This document shows positions 20,444 through 31,225 of a stretch of 64,000 nt of DNA, in pieces. The DNA lies in contig DXCC01000004.1 of assembly GCA_019116245.1 (NCBI GenBank), forward strand, positions 1-64,000, given 5' to 3'. Each line of letters begins with the position of its first letter. Position 1 is the first letter of the stretch. A program made the translations under genes and the position numbers. This DNA comes from Candidatus Tidjanibacter faecipullorum. GTDB lineage: Bacteria; Bacteroidota; Bacteroidia; Bacteroidales; Rikenellaceae. The notes under the pieces are model-generated. The model saw nothing but the letters and a program-made list of their open reading frames with translations. It searched no databases and was not told the origin of the DNA.

Positions 20444-22081
20444 ATGGAATTCCAAACACTCAAAGAACTATACGCCAACAGCATCAACACCTACGGCAGC
20501 CGGTCTGCCTTCTCGATGCTGGGCCGCGAGTCGATGACCTACAACGATTTCGACGACCGGGTGGATTACGTCCGCGGCATACTGCTCGGCGCCGGACTCA
20601 GCAGCGGCGACAAGGTGGCCCTGCTGAGCAGCAACATGCCCAACTGGAATGTCTGCTACTTCGCCATCGTCACCTCCGGCATGGTGGCCGTCCCGATTCT
20701 GCCCGACTTCTCGGGCCCCGAACTGGACGCCATCATCGCCCACTCCGATGCCAAGGCGCTGATGGTCTCCGACAAACTCTTCTCGCGCCTCTCGCGTGAG
20801 ACGATCGACCGGATGAACATCGTCATCCGCACCAAGAACCTCGGCATCCTCTCGCGCAAGAGCGGCGCCCTGGGCGTCATGCGCGAGCCCAAGCCCGACG
20901 ACCTGGCGGTCATCATCTACACCTCGGGCACCACGTCCGCCCCGAAGGGCGTCATGCTGACCCACTACAACCTCGCCCGGCAGATCCAGATGGGCCGCGA
21001 CCTCTTCGCCGTCCTGCCCGACGACGTGTTCCTCTCCATCCTGCCCCTGTCCCACACCTACGAGTGTTCGCTGGGCATGCTGCTGCCTTTCATGTGCGGC
21101 GCCTCGGTGGTGTACATCGACCGTCCGCCAACGGCCTCCAACCTGCTGCCCGCCCTGCGCGAGGTGCGCCCGACCATCATGCTCAGCGTACCGCTGATCA
21201 TCGAGAAGATCTACAAGAGCCAGGTGGCCAACCGGTTCGGATCATCTCCATTCCTGCGTGCGCTCTATGCCCGCCCGTTCTTCCGCAAGATGATCCACCG
21301 CACGATCGGCAAACGGCTCTATGAACTCTTCGGCGGCCGGCTCCGCTTCTTCGGCATCGGCGGTGCCAAACTCGATGCCGAAGCCGAACGCTTCCTGCTG
21401 GAGGGACGTTTCCCCTATGCCATCGGCTACGGACTGACGGAAACCGCTCCGCTGCTGGCCGGAGCTACCCCCGACAAGGTGCGCCTCGGCTCGACGGGCC
21501 CCATGCTGAAAGGGGTCGAGGCCCGGCTGGAGGATGTCAACGAACTCGGCGAAGGCGAACTGGTGGTCAAGAGCCCCTGCACGATGCAGGGCTACTACAA
21601 GAATCCGGAACTGACGGCCGAGGTCTTCACGCACGACCACTGGTTCCGCACGCGCGACCTGGCGGCCTTCGACAACGACGGCTACCTCTACATCAAGGGA
21701 AGGCTGGGCAACATGATCCTCGGGCCGAACGGCGAGAACATCTATCCGGAGGATATCGAGAGCGTGCTGAACAGCCACTTTCTGGTCAGCGACTCGATCG
21801 TACAGGAGGAGAACGGCAAATTGATCGCCCTGGTTCACTTCGACCGCGAACAGCTTCGCAAGCGCTACCTGGAGTTGCGCCACGACATGGCGGAGATCAA
21901 GGCCGAACTCATCCGGTACGTCAATGCGAAAGTGAACAAATCCTCGAAGATCGCCTCCATCCGGGAACAGGAAGAGGCCTTCGAGAAGACCCCTTCGCAC
22001 AAGATCAAGCGCTACCTCTACACGTCGCAGCACAAAAAAACAGCGCAACCGAACAACCGGATGCAGACCAAAGAGGTTTAG
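20444..22081 (+). CDS. AMP-binding long-chain fatty acid-CoA ligase family protein
   Basis: IIYTSGTTSAPKGVMLTHYNL; AIGYGLTETAPLL; KGRLGNMILGPNGENIYPEDIE. Confidence 0.9.
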   Translation: MEFQTLKELYANSINTYGSRSAFSMLGRESMTYNDFDDRVDYVRGILLGAGLSSGDKVALLSSNMPNWNVCYFAIVTSGMVAVPILPDFSGPELDAIIAHSDAKALMVSDKLFSRLSRETIDRMNIVIRTKNLGILSRKSGALGVMREPKPDDLAVIIYTSGTTSAPKGVMLTHYNLARQIQMGRDLFAVLPDDVFLSILPLSHTYECSLGMLLPFMCGASVVYIDRPPTASNLLPALREVRPTIMLSVPLIIEKIYKSQVANRFGSSPFLRALYARPFFRKMIHRTIGKRLYELFGGRLRFFGIGGAKLDAEAERFLLEGRFPYAIGYGLTETAPLLAGATPDKVRLGSTGPMLKGVEARLEDVNELGEGELVVKSPCTMQGYYKNPELTAEVFTHDHWFRTRDLAAFDNDGYLYIKGRLGNMILGPNGENIYPEDIESVLNSHFLVSDSIVQEENGKLIALVHFDREQLRKRYLELRHDMAEIKAELIRYVNAKVNKSSKIASIREQEEAFEKTPSHKIKRYLYTSQHKKTAQPNNRMQTKEV

Positions 22082-22104
22082 CAGCCCGCATAAAACACCT
22101 GTTC

Positions 22105-22138
22105 AAGGGGAGATTTCCGTGTGGAAATCTCCCCTTTT
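22105..22138 (+). terminator. Rho-independent terminator
   Basis: AAGGGGAGATTTCC-GTGT-GGAAATCTCCCCTT plus T-run. Confidence 0.85.
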
Positions 22139-22203
22139 CTTGATTTTCTCCTGCCGGAACAACGAATCGGGCGTCCAAAGCGGGCTTTTTCAGTGAAAAC
22201 CGT

Positions 22204-22211
22204 TATATTTG
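22204..22211 (+). promoter_or_regulatory. -7 element TATATTTG upstream of rho
   Basis: Matches TAnnTTTG. Confidence 0.45.
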
Positions 22212-22289
22212 TTGCCACATTTGATTCGACCGCCGGCACTTCGTCCGGCATCATCCTCGACAAGACATAGTTTAGAGAAACCTTTTCCC

Positions 22290-23927
22290 ATGCAAGATCT
22301 CGATGCATTGCAACAGAAGAGCATCCTTCAACTGCGTGAAATAGCCAAAGCCATGGGCGTCAAGAGCGTCACTACCATGAAGAAGGACGACCTGATCCGC
22401 GCCATTGCCGGCAACGGCACGCCGAGCCGCCCGTCGGCCGACGAAGCCCCCCGCCGCGAAGATACAGCAGCCGCAACAGACAGCAAAACAACGGATACAG
22501 CACCCGACGCGCCCCGTCCGGAAGCGGCCCCCGCAGAGGCCAACCGTCCCCGCCGCGGCCGTCCCCGCAAGAATGCGACGCCACATGCCGCTCCGGAGGC
22601 CGAAACGCCCCGTCCGGAGGCGACCGACGAAGAGGCCGCCGCTCCGGTGGCCGAAGGACAGACCGCAACACAACCCCAGCAGCCTGCCCCCCGCCCCGAG
22701 CAACCCCGCCAGCAGCGTCCCTTCCGCCAGCAGCACCACCGCCCGCAACACGGCGGCAGCGAAGCGGCCCGCCCGGCCGACCGCTACACGCCGACCCCGG
22801 CGGATGCCAGCATCGGCTATGTCGAGGGCGAAGGCGTGCTGGAGATCATGCCCGACGGCTACGGTTTCCTGCGGTCGCCCGACTACAACTACCTCAACTC
22901 GCCGGACGACATCTATGTGGCGGCCGCCCAAATCAAGACCTACGGTCTGAAGCCCGGCGACACGGTGCGCGGCGTGATTCGTCCCCCGAAGGAGGGCGAG
23001 AAATACTTCCCGCTGGTCAAACCGGTCGAAATCAACGGTCTGGCGCCCGAATTCATCCGCGACCGCGTCCAGTTCGAATACATGACGCCGCTCTTCCCCA
23101 ACGAAAAGTTTACCCTCACGGGCAACGGCCACAACAACATGTCCACCCGCATCGTCGATCTCTTCGCGCCGATCGGCAAGGGACAGCGCGGTCTGATCGT
23201 CGCCCAGCCCAAAACGGGTAAGACCGTCCTGCTGCAGAATATCGCCAACGCCATTGCCGACAACCACCCGGAGGTCTACATGATCGTCCTGCTGATCGAC
23301 GAACGCCCGGAGGAGGTGACCGAAATGGCCCGCAACGTGAAGGCCGAAGTGGTGGCCTCGACCTTCGACGAGCAGGCCTCGCGCCACGTGAAGGTGGCCG
23401 AAATGGTGCTCGACAAGGCCAAACGCATGGTGGAGTGCGGCCACGACGTGGTCATTTTCCTCGACTCGATCACCCGACTGGCCCGCGCCTACAACACGGT
23501 GCAGCCCGCCTCGGGCAAGGTGCTCTCGGGCGGTGTGGACGCCAATGCGCTCCACAAGCCCAAACGCTTCTTCGGCGCCGCCCGCAACACGGAGGAGCGC
23601 GGTTCGCTGACGATCATCGCCACGGCGCTGATCGACACGGGCTCGAAGATGGACGAGGTGATTTTCGAGGAGTTCAAGGGTACGGGCAACATGGAGCTGC
23701 AGCTCGACCGCAAGCTGGCCAACAAGCGTATCTACCCGGCCGTCGACGTGGTGGCTTCGGGTACCCGCCGCGAAGACCTGCTGTTGAGCAAGGAGGTGCT
23801 GCAGAAGACCTGGATCCTGCGCCGCTACCTCTCCGACATGACCTCCGTCGAGGCGATGGAAGAGATGGCCAAACACATGGAACACACGCAGGACAACGAG
23901 GAGCTGCTCGCCACGATGAACAAATAG
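22290..23927 (+). CDS. rho: Transcription termination factor Rho with a long disordered insertion
   Basis: [26 protein letters not shown] Rho_N; IDR with [64 protein letters not shown]. Confidence 0.97.
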   Translation: MQDLDALQQKSILQLREIAKAMGVKSVTTMKKDDLIRAIAGNGTPSRPSADEAPRREDTAAATDSKTTDTAPDAPRPEAAPAEANRPRRGRPRKNATPHAAPEAETPRPEATDEEAAAPVAEGQTATQPQQPAPRPEQPRQQRPFRQQHHRPQHGGSEAARPADRYTPTPADASIGYVEGEGVLEIMPDGYGFLRSPDYNYLNSPDDIYVAAAQIKTYGLKPGDTVRGVIRPPKEGEKYFPLVKPVEINGLAPEFIRDRVQFEYMTPLFPNEKFTLTGNGHNNMSTRIVDLFAPIGKGQRGLIVAQPKTGKTVLLQNIANAIADNHPEVYMIVLLIDERPEEVTEMARNVKAEVVASTFDEQASRHVKVAEMVLDKAKRMVECGHDVVIFLDSITRLARAYNTVQPASGKVLSGGVDANALHKPKRFFGAARNTEERGSLTIIATALIDTGSKMDEVIFEEFKGTGNMELQLDRKLANKRIYPAVDVVASGTRREDLLLSKEVLQKTWILRRYLSDMTSVEAMEEMAKHMEHTQDNEELLATMNK

Positions 23928-23952
23928 TGCAGCCCGACGACCCAACTACAAA

Positions 23953-23990
23953 CGGGCAAGGGGCGATCCGGTCGGATCGCCCCTTGCCCG
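23953..23990 (+). terminator. Rho-independent hairpin after rho
   Basis: CGGGCAAGGGGCGATCC-GGTC-GGATCGCCCCTTGCCCG. Confidence 0.8.
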
Positions 23991-24038
23991 TTTATGCTAA
24001 GCCGAAAATGACTATCTTGCCCTTCCAATCTACCCGCC

Positions 24039-24413
24039 ATGGACATTGAAAGTTTCCGCGACTATTGCCTCACGCGGCCGGGCGCCGAGGAGTGTTTTCC
24101 CTTCGGCGACGACGTGCTGGTCTACAAGATCCTGGGCAAGGTCTTCACCTATGCCGCGCTGACGCCCCGCGACGGCATTTTCATCGCCAACATGAAGTGC
24201 GACACGGAGTATTCCGCCGAACTGATGGAGCGCTATGCCGGCGTCTGTTTCGGCTACCACTCCGACAAAAAATACTGGATCACGGTCACGCTGGAGAGCG
24301 ACGTGCCCGACGAACTGATCCGCCATCTGATCGACCACTCGATCGAGAAGGTGGTCCGGAACATGTCCCGTAAACAACAGGAGGCCTACCGGCTGCGCTA
24401 CGGCAACCGCTAA
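24039..24413 (+). CDS. MmcQ/YjbR family protein
   Basis: MDIESFRDYCLTRPGAEECFPFGDDVLVYKILGKVFTYAAL...WITVTLESDVPDELIRHLIDHS. Confidence 0.88.
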   Translation: MDIESFRDYCLTRPGAEECFPFGDDVLVYKILGKVFTYAALTPRDGIFIANMKCDTEYSAELMERYAGVCFGYHSDKKYWITVTLESDVPDELIRHLIDHSIEKVVRNMSRKQQEAYRLRYGNR

Positions 24414-24445
24414 GCCTCCCCGTATGGTGCTCCCGATGCGGAGTG

Positions 24446-25510
24446 CTACGCACGATGCTCCTCGCCGAGCATGTTCTCGATGCGGGCCTCGGGCGTAACG
24501 TCCAGCGGACTGACCTCTCCCCGCAGATAACGGAAATAGCCCGTCACGGCAATCATCGCCGCGTTGTCGGTCGTAAACTTGAGCGGCGGCAGGAACGTGC
24601 GCCAATGGCGCTTCTCCCCTTCGGCCTGGATGGCGTTGCGCAGCCCCGAGTTGGCCGACACGCCGCCGGCAATGGCAATGTCCTTGATCTTGTATTCGCG
24701 CGCCGCCTTGACCAGTTTGTTCAGCAGGATCTCGACGATGGTCCGCTGCAGCGAGGCGCACAGGTCGGCCTTGTTTTTCTCAATGAAGTCGGGATCCTCG
24801 GCCACCCGGTCGCGCAGGAAATAGAGGAACGACGTCTTCAGTCCACTGAAGCTGTAATCGAACCCCTGCACGGAGGGCTTGGCGAAGTGGAATCGGTCGG
24901 CATCGCCCTGGGCGGCCAGCCGGTCGATCACCGGACCGCCCGGATAGGGCAGCCCCATCACCTTGGCACACTTGTCGAACGCCTCGCCGGCCGCATCGTC
25001 GATGGTCGTACCGACGATTTCCATCTCCAGCGGCGCCGTCACGCGCACGATCTGGGTGTGGCCGCCCGACACGAGCAGACACAGGAACGGGAAGTCCGGA
25101 TGCGGGCGCTCCTCGTCGGGCAGGTCGATGAAGTGGGACAGGATGTGCCCCTGCAGGTGATTGACCTCCACCAGCGGGATGTGCTTGGCCACGGAGAGTC
25201 CCTTGGCGAACGAAACGCCCACCAGCAACGACCCCAGCAGACCGGGGCCCCGGGTAAAGGCGATGGCGTCCACATCGTCGATCGTCAGGCCGGCATTCTT
25301 GAGTGCGGTATCGACCACGGGCACGATGTTCTGCTGATGGGCCCGCGAGGCCAGTTCGGGAATCACACCGCCGTACTGCATGTGCACGGCCTGCGAGGCG
25401 ATGACATTGGAGAGCATCGTCGTACCGCGCAACACGGCGGACGAGGTGTCGTCACAGGACGACTCGATACCCAGTATGACAATATCCGATGAAGGAGAAA
25501 GCGTTTCCAA
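24446..25510 (-). CDS. tsaD: tRNA N6-adenosine threonylcarbamoyltransferase TsaD (probable TTG start)
   Basis: DIVILGIESSCDDTSSAVLRG; AFTRGPGLLGSLLVGVSFAKGLS; SGGHTQIV; no in-frame ATG near the conserved N-terminus. Confidence 0.93.
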   Translation of the reverse strand: METLSPSSDIVILGIESSCDDTSSAVLRGTTMLSNVIASQAVHMQYGGVIPELASRAHQQNIVPVVDTALKNAGLTIDDVDAIAFTRGPGLLGSLLVGVSFAKGLSVAKHIPLVEVNHLQGHILSHFIDLPDEERPHPDFPFLCLLVSGGHTQIVRVTAPLEMEIVGTTIDDAAGEAFDKCAKVMGLPYPGGPVIDRLAAQGDADRFHFAKPSVQGFDYSFSGLKTSFLYFLRDRVAEDPDFIEKNKADLCASLQRTIVEILLNKLVKAAREYKIKDIAIAGGVSANSGLRNAIQAEGEKRHWRTFLPPLKFTTDNAAMIAVTGYFRYLRGEVSPLDVTPEARIENMLGEEHRA

Positions 25511-25656
25511 AATGCAAATGTTAAAAAATCCGTGCGCCGAAACGGACGATCCGCCAAAATAGCGTGCGGAACCCCGGCAATCTCGCCAAAAATTCGTAAA
25601 ATTGCAGATTGATCCGCGGCAGTTCGTCCCGGGGGACAACCGACCGTTTCGTACGT

Positions 25657-28600
25657 ATGCGCAAAGTTATAAAAATATTGGGAAAAGCGCTGGCCTGGTG
25701 CCTGGTCGTGCTGCTGATGCTGCCGCTGGCGGTAGCGCTGCTGCTGAACGTGGAGGCGGTGCAGAACTTTGCCGTACAGAAGGCCGTCGGTCTGATCTCC
25801 CGCAAGCTGGAGACCACCGTTGCGATTGACCACATCCGGCTGAGCGCCTTCAGCCGTCTGGACATCGACAGGCTCTACATAGCGGACGACCGCGGCGACA
25901 CGCTGATCTATGCCGACCGGCTGGGTGCCCGGCTGGGCCGCGTGGCACTGCTGCGGCGCGAGCTGCTGCTCCACGACGTTGCGCTGGAGCGCGGCAAGAT
26001 TTATCTCTACACCGCCCGTGACGGCGAGATGAACCTCTCGCGCCTGCTGGCCCGGCTGAGCAGCGACACCACCAAGGAGAGCCGCCCCATGCCGCTGGCC
26101 TTCCGCAAGGTGCGCATCACCGACTCGCGCTTCAAGCTCCAGACCGAGGGTGCCGACACCGTCACCCCCGGACAGGTCAATTACCAGAACCTCGTTTTCG
26201 ACCGGCTCAACATCGCCGCCCGCCGGCTGGACATTGCGGACGGCGACATCCGGCTGAGCATCGACTCGATGTCGCTGGAGGACATCAGCGGCTTCCGCAT
26301 CCGGCGCCTGTCGGCCGACACGCTGCTGGTCGGCGACGGCATCATCGGGCTGGACAACGCCCTGCTGCGCTCGGAGGATTCCGAACTGCACATGCCCCGC
26401 TTCCGGCTGGAGGGCACCTCGTGGGCCTCGTGGGCCTACTTTACGGACAGCGTACGCTTCGATGCCCGGGTGACCGGCTCGCGGCTGACCACCGCCACGC
26501 TGAGCTACTTCGTTCCCTCGTTCCGCTCCAGCCGCATGACCATCGACGATGCCGACATCGACTTCAACGGTACGATTGACCGGTTCACCACCTCCATTGC
26601 CTGCACGGCCGACAACGGCCGGACCGACCTGGCCCTGCACGGCACCGTAGCCCGGATCATCGACCTGCCGCAGGCCTCCTTCGACCTGCGCATCGACCGG
26701 TTCGCTTCCGACGGACGCTCGCTCCGGCGCATAGCCAACGGCTGGCTGCAGCAACCGCTGGCCGAACAGCCCTCCCTGATGCTGCAACGGGCCGGTCACA
26801 TTCAGTTGGACGGCTCCCTGTCCGGCACCCTGGAACGGTTCCGGACACGCCTCGGTCTGAACACGGACATTGGCTCCGTCACGGTGGCCGGTACGGGCGG
26901 CAACTCCGCCAAACGAGGTCTCCTGTTCAACGGCTCCGTCTCCGCCCGGGAGGTGAATGCCGGCCGCCTGCTGGCCAACAAACAGCTGGGCCGCATCTCC
27001 GCCGACGTAAAGGCCATCGGCCGCATCAAGGGCGAACGCATCAATGCCGACGTCACGCTCTTCGTGCCGACGGCCGAATTCGACGGCCATACCTACCGCC
27101 AGTTGCGCGTCGCGGCAAACTATCACGGCAAACAGCTCCAGGCACAGCTCTCCTCGGGCGATCCCCAGCTGCTCTTCACCGCCACCGGCAGCGCCAACCT
27201 CTCGGGATCGATTCCCAGCTACGATCTCTATCTGAACCTGAGCCTGGCCGACCTGTACGGGCTCAACCTCTTCCGCAAGGACAGCCTCGCCACCCTCAGC
27301 GGCCGCCTGCAGTTGCAGGGCAGCGGCTCCTCGCTCGAAAATGCCAACGGCGAGCTACTGCTCTCGGATCTGGTCTACCGCTCCCATGCCCACTCACTCC
27401 GCACGGACTCCGTCCAGCTGATCTGCCGCAGCAACGCCTCCGAACGTTACCTGACGCTGAACTCCGACTTTGCCGACGTGCGCTACCGCAGCGGCGTCGC
27501 CTACAAGGAGGTGCTGGACTACCTGTCGCACATTCTGTACGACTACCTGCCCGCCCTGGCCAAGGAGGAGACGCAGACCACGGCACACCACCATGCCGAA
27601 CAAGGCAACACGCTGCAGATCCGCCGTCCGGCCAATGCCGGCGTAGCCACCCTGAACATCGGCGCCCCCACCCGTGCAGCCGTCTCCCCGCAGCTCAATC
27701 TGGCCCAGCCTGCCGAACTGCACCTGCGGATCAAAGAGGGGGCCAACCGGCTGGCCGCCATCTTCCTCAACGACTTCGACATCGCCTCCGGAGCCTACCT
27801 CGACGCCTCCTTCGACCCGAAGAGCGAACTCTTCGCGGTGGATGCCGACATCTACTATGTGGAGTACGGCAACTTCTTCATCACGAAACTGGGGCTGGAT
27901 GCCAACAACCGGAGCGGTGCCGTCCGGATCGATCTCTCCACGGAGGATCTCTACCTGCCCAACATCTCGACCCCGTCCAACAACATCTCGGCCCGCATTG
28001 CGGACAACCGGATCGACCTGTCGGCCCGGTTGAGCAACGCCGAATCGGAACTGAACGCCCTGCTGGAACTCGAGTCGCGCCTGGAGCGCCGCAACGACAG
28101 TCTCTCGGTCAGCGCACGCTTCAAACCGACCTCCTACATCACCACGGGAGCACGACGCTGGGATCTCTCCTCCGAGGCCATCGTTTACTCTCCCGCCGAC
28201 ATTGCCATCAACCGGTTCCAGTTGGCCAGCGGCGCCCAGAGCCTGACACTGGACGGCACCTACGGCGACACCAAGAGCGACACGCTGCGTCTGTCGCTCA
28301 ATGACTTCAACCTGAGCCTGCTCAACAACATCCTCAAACTGCCCGCCCAAACCATCGGTGGCACCCTGGACGGCCGGGCCGAACTGATTGCCGGACGCAA
28401 GTCGCCGGTGCTCATCGCCAACGTCCTCATGGACAGTCTCCGGCTGAACGGCTACACGGCCCCGCAACTGCAGCTGCGGAGCGCCTGGGACCTGACCAAC
28501 CAGCGCGCCGGTCTCTCCCTGCGCAACACGGCCACCCAACAGACCCTGATCCGGGGCTTCTACAGCCCAACCCGCGATCTGCTCTCGGTCTCGGTCAACA

Positions 28601-30324
28601 TCGACGGCATACCGCTCAACGCACTCTCCCCCTTCCTGCCGGCCGAAACCATCCGTTCGATCGACGGCTCAACCTCCCTGCAGGCCGAACTGCGCCGCGA
28701 ACAGGATTCGACCCAGCTCACCGGCACGATCGCCGTCACCGATCTGGAGACCACCGTCGGCATCACCAACACCACCTACCGGGCCGAGGCGCTGACCATT
28801 GCCGTGGCGGACGGAAACATCACCCTGCCTCCGACCGAACTGCTCGACCAGGAGGGCAACCGCGCCACCCTGCAGGCCCGGGCCCGTTTCTCCCGCCGCG
28901 ACCACCTGACCTACGCCATCCGACTGGTTCCCTCCAACCTGCTGGCGCTGAACACCACCCTGCAGGACAACCCGCAGTACTACGGCAAGATCTACGTATC
29001 GGGCGCCATCGACGTGACCGGCACCCGGAAAGGCATCGAAATCGACGCAGCCATCAACACCCGGCCCAACTCGACCTTCTATCTGCCCCTCTCCAACAAA
29101 TCCTCCGTGGCGGAATCGGACTGGATCGTCTTCACCCAGCCCGCCGAAGAGACTGCCCAGGACATGCTTTCGCTCAAGAAGAGCCAGTACAGCCAGAAAC
29201 AGGCCCAGCAGACAGCCCGCAAAAGCGACCTGAATCTGAACGTCGCCCTCAACATCAATCCCGGTCTGCTGCTCTCGATTTCCGACCAGGGGACCGACAT
29301 GACCCTCAACGCCCGCGGTTCGGCCGTGCTGAACATCATGATGAACCCGACCACGGGCGAACTCTCCACCTTCGGCACCTATACCGTCAGCGAAGGAGAC
29401 TTCATCTTCAGCCTGCCGCCCCTCATCTCCAACAAGCGGTTCACCCTGCAACCCGGCGGCACCATCCAGCTCAACGGCAACCCGATGGCCGCCCTGCTCA
29501 ACATCGAGGCCGAATACCGGTTGCGCGCCTCGCTCCAGCCGCTGGCCGCCTCCTTCGAGGGCACCGGCATCAACACCAGCACGCGCATCCCCGTAGACTG
29601 TATCGTGCGCATCAGCGAGAGCCTCGAACACCCCGACCTGCTGTTCGACATCCGCATCCCGTCGGCCGACACCGACGTGCAGAGCGTACTGAGCAGCGCC
29701 CTCTCCTCCAACGAGCTGCGCGCCTTCAACTTCATCTGGCTGGTGGGCTTCGGCTCGTTCATGCCCAGCGAGGATGCCAACACGCAGGAGAGCGCCACGT
29801 CGGCCGGTGCGGCCCTCGGTCTCGACTTCCTGACCAACCAGCTCTCCAATCTGCTCTCGACCAAGGATCTGCAGTTCAACTTCGGCTACCGGCCGGAAAA
29901 CACCACCTCGTCCGAGGAGTTCGACTTCGGCCTCACCTACAACATCGGCGGCAACGACCGGCTGATCCTCGAACTGGAGGGCAACTACAATGCGGACAAC
30001 ACCTCCTCGTTCAACGCCAACAATTCGAACTTCTCGGGCGACGCCTCCCTCACGTGGCTCCTCACCAACAACCTCTCCCTGAAGGCCTTCACCCGGACGA
30101 TCACCCGTTACGACGAGAACCAGGGTCTGCAGGAAAACGGCGTCGGCGTCTACTACAAGGAGGACTTCAACGTCTTCTCGGACATCCGGCGCCAGTGGCT
30201 CTACCGGCGCGAGACCCGACGCAAGCGGCGCGAGGAACGCCGCGAAGAGCGTGCCGCCCGCCGGCAGCAGGCGACCGCCGCCGAAGCGGCCACGGAAACC
30301 ACCCTTCCCAAAGCGGAAGAATAG
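25657..30324 (+). CDS. TamB-like translocation/assembly module protein
   Basis: Single N-terminal TM, about 1550 aa beta-rich protein, C-terminal SEGDFIFSLPPLISNKRFTLQPGGTIQLNGNPMAALLNIEAEYRL...FNFGYRPENTTSSEEFDFGLTYNIGG. Confidence 0.88.
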   Translation: MRKVIKILGKALAWCLVVLLMLPLAVALLLNVEAVQNFAVQKAVGLISRKLETTVAIDHIRLSAFSRLDIDRLYIADDRGDTLIYADRLGARLGRVALLRRELLLHDVALERGKIYLYTARDGEMNLSRLLARLSSDTTKESRPMPLAFRKVRITDSRFKLQTEGADTVTPGQVNYQNLVFDRLNIAARRLDIADGDIRLSIDSMSLEDISGFRIRRLSADTLLVGDGIIGLDNALLRSEDSELHMPRFRLEGTSWASWAYFTDSVRFDARVTGSRLTTATLSYFVPSFRSSRMTIDDADIDFNGTIDRFTTSIACTADNGRTDLALHGTVARIIDLPQASFDLRIDRFASDGRSLRRIANGWLQQPLAEQPSLMLQRAGHIQLDGSLSGTLERFRTRLGLNTDIGSVTVAGTGGNSAKRGLLFNGSVSAREVNAGRLLANKQLGRISADVKAIGRIKGERINADVTLFVPTAEFDGHTYRQLRVAANYHGKQLQAQLSSGDPQLLFTATGSANLSGSIPSYDLYLNLSLADLYGLNLFRKDSLATLSGRLQLQGSGSSLENANGELLLSDLVYRSHAHSLRTDSVQLICRSNASERYLTLNSDFADVRYRSGVAYKEVLDYLSHILYDYLPALAKEETQTTAHHHAEQGNTLQIRRPANAGVATLNIGAPTRAAVSPQLNLAQPAELHLRIKEGANRLAAIFLNDFDIASGAYLDASFDPKSELFAVDADIYYVEYGNFFITKLGLDANNRSGAVRIDLSTEDLYLPNISTPSNNISARIADNRIDLSARLSNAESELNALLELESRLERRNDSLSVSARFKPTSYITTGARRWDLSSEAIVYSPADIAINRFQLASGAQSLTLDGTYGDTKSDTLRLSLNDFNLSLLNNILKLPAQTIGGTLDGRAELIAGRKSPVLIANVLMDSLRLNGYTAPQLQLRSAWDLTNQRAGLSLRNTATQQTLIRGFYSPTRDLLSVSVNIDGIPLNALSPFLPAETIRSIDGSTSLQAELRREQDSTQLTGTIAVTDLETTVGITNTTYRAEALTIAVADGNITLPPTELLDQEGNRATLQARARFSRRDHLTYAIRLVPSNLLALNTTLQDNPQYYGKIYVSGAIDVTGTRKGIEIDAAINTRPNSTFYLPLSNKSSVAESDWIVFTQPAEETAQDMLSLKKSQYSQKQAQQTARKSDLNLNVALNINPGLLLSISDQGTDMTLNARGSAVLNIMMNPTTGELSTFGTYTVSEGDFIFSLPPLISNKRFTLQPGGTIQLNGNPMAALLNIEAEYRLRASLQPLAASFEGTGINTSTRIPVDCIVRISESLEHPDLLFDIRIPSADTDVQSVLSSALSSNELRAFNFIWLVGFGSFMPSEDANTQESATSAGAALGLDFLTNQLSNLLSTKDLQFNFGYRPENTTSSEEFDFGLTYNIGGNDRLILELEGNYNADNTSSFNANNSNFSGDASLTWLLTNNLSLKAFTRTITRYDENQGLQENGVGVYYKEDFNVFSDIRRQWLYRRETRRKRREERREERAARRQQATAAEAATETTLPKAEE

Positions 30325-30401
30325 GGCGCCACCGCCAGCGGACAGGCCGATTCTCACGCGGAGAAACACAAGATTTCGGTAAATTATCCGAATATGTTTC
30401 T

Positions 30402-30409
30402 TAAATTTG
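30402..30409 (+). promoter_or_regulatory. -7 element TAAATTTG upstream of the ExbB/TolQ gene
   Basis: Matches TAnnTTTG. Confidence 0.4.
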
Positions 30410-30512
30410 CGCGGTGTTAACCGCCCGGCGGAACTCCGGTTCCGCGCCCTGCCGGCAACACCCCGAAAGAGAACGAAAACAGTCAAACTTTACATTCTAA
30501 AGCCACAACACC

Positions 30513-31223
30513 ATGACGATCTTCCTGCAGGCGGCCGGCGTTGCCGAAAGCGCCATCGCAACCACCACCGAAATGCTGACCGAACAGCCGCAAACCATGA
30601 GTTTCGGCGAACTCTTCCTGGCCGGCGGATGGCTGATGTGGATCCTGTTGCTGCTGGGTGCGGGCGCCATCTACCTCTTCGTGGAGCGCTTCATCGCCAT
30701 CCGCAAAGCCTCGCACATCGACCATAACTTCATGAACCGCATCCGCGACTTCATCTACGAAGGCCGCATGGATGCCGCCGTCAACCTCTGCAAATCGACC
30801 AATACCCCCATTGCCCGCATGATCGACAAGGGCATCGAGCGCATCGGTCGCCCCATGACGGACGTACAGAACGCCATCGAAAATGTCGCCAACCTGGAGG
30901 TTTCCAAACTCGAGAACGGCCTGCCCGCCCTGGCCACCATCGCCGGCGGCGCCCCGATGATCGGTTTCCTCGGTACGGTCATGGGTCTGGTCAAGGCCTT
31001 CATGAACATGTCCATGGCCGGCGGTGCGGTGGACATGAGCATCCTCTCGGGCGGTATGTACATCGCCATGATCACGACCGTGGGTGGTCTGATCGTTGGC
31101 ATCCCCGCCTACTTCGGCTACAACTACCTCACGGCCCGCATCGAGAAACTCGTCTTCCAGATGGAAGCCAACTCGATCGCCTTCATGGACATTCTCAACC
31201 AACCCGTCGATAAGAAGAAATAA
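30513..31223 (+). CDS. MotA/TolQ/ExbB proton channel family protein
   Basis: LEVSKLENGLPALATIAGGAPMIGFLGTVMGLVKAFMNM; three TM segments. Confidence 0.93.
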   Translation: MTIFLQAAGVAESAIATTTEMLTEQPQTMSFGELFLAGGWLMWILLLLGAGAIYLFVERFIAIRKASHIDHNFMNRIRDFIYEGRMDAAVNLCKSTNTPIARMIDKGIERIGRPMTDVQNAIENVANLEVSKLENGLPALATIAGGAPMIGFLGTVMGLVKAFMNMSMAGGAVDMSILSGGMYIAMITTVGGLIVGIPAYFGYNYLTARIEKLVFQMEANSIAFMDILNQPVDKKK

Positions 31224-31225
31224 CA

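Noticed and set aside
25363-27126. 587-aa minus-strand ORF overlapping TamB and the tsaD 5' end
   Set aside because: Antisense/alternate-frame shadow of two convincing genes.
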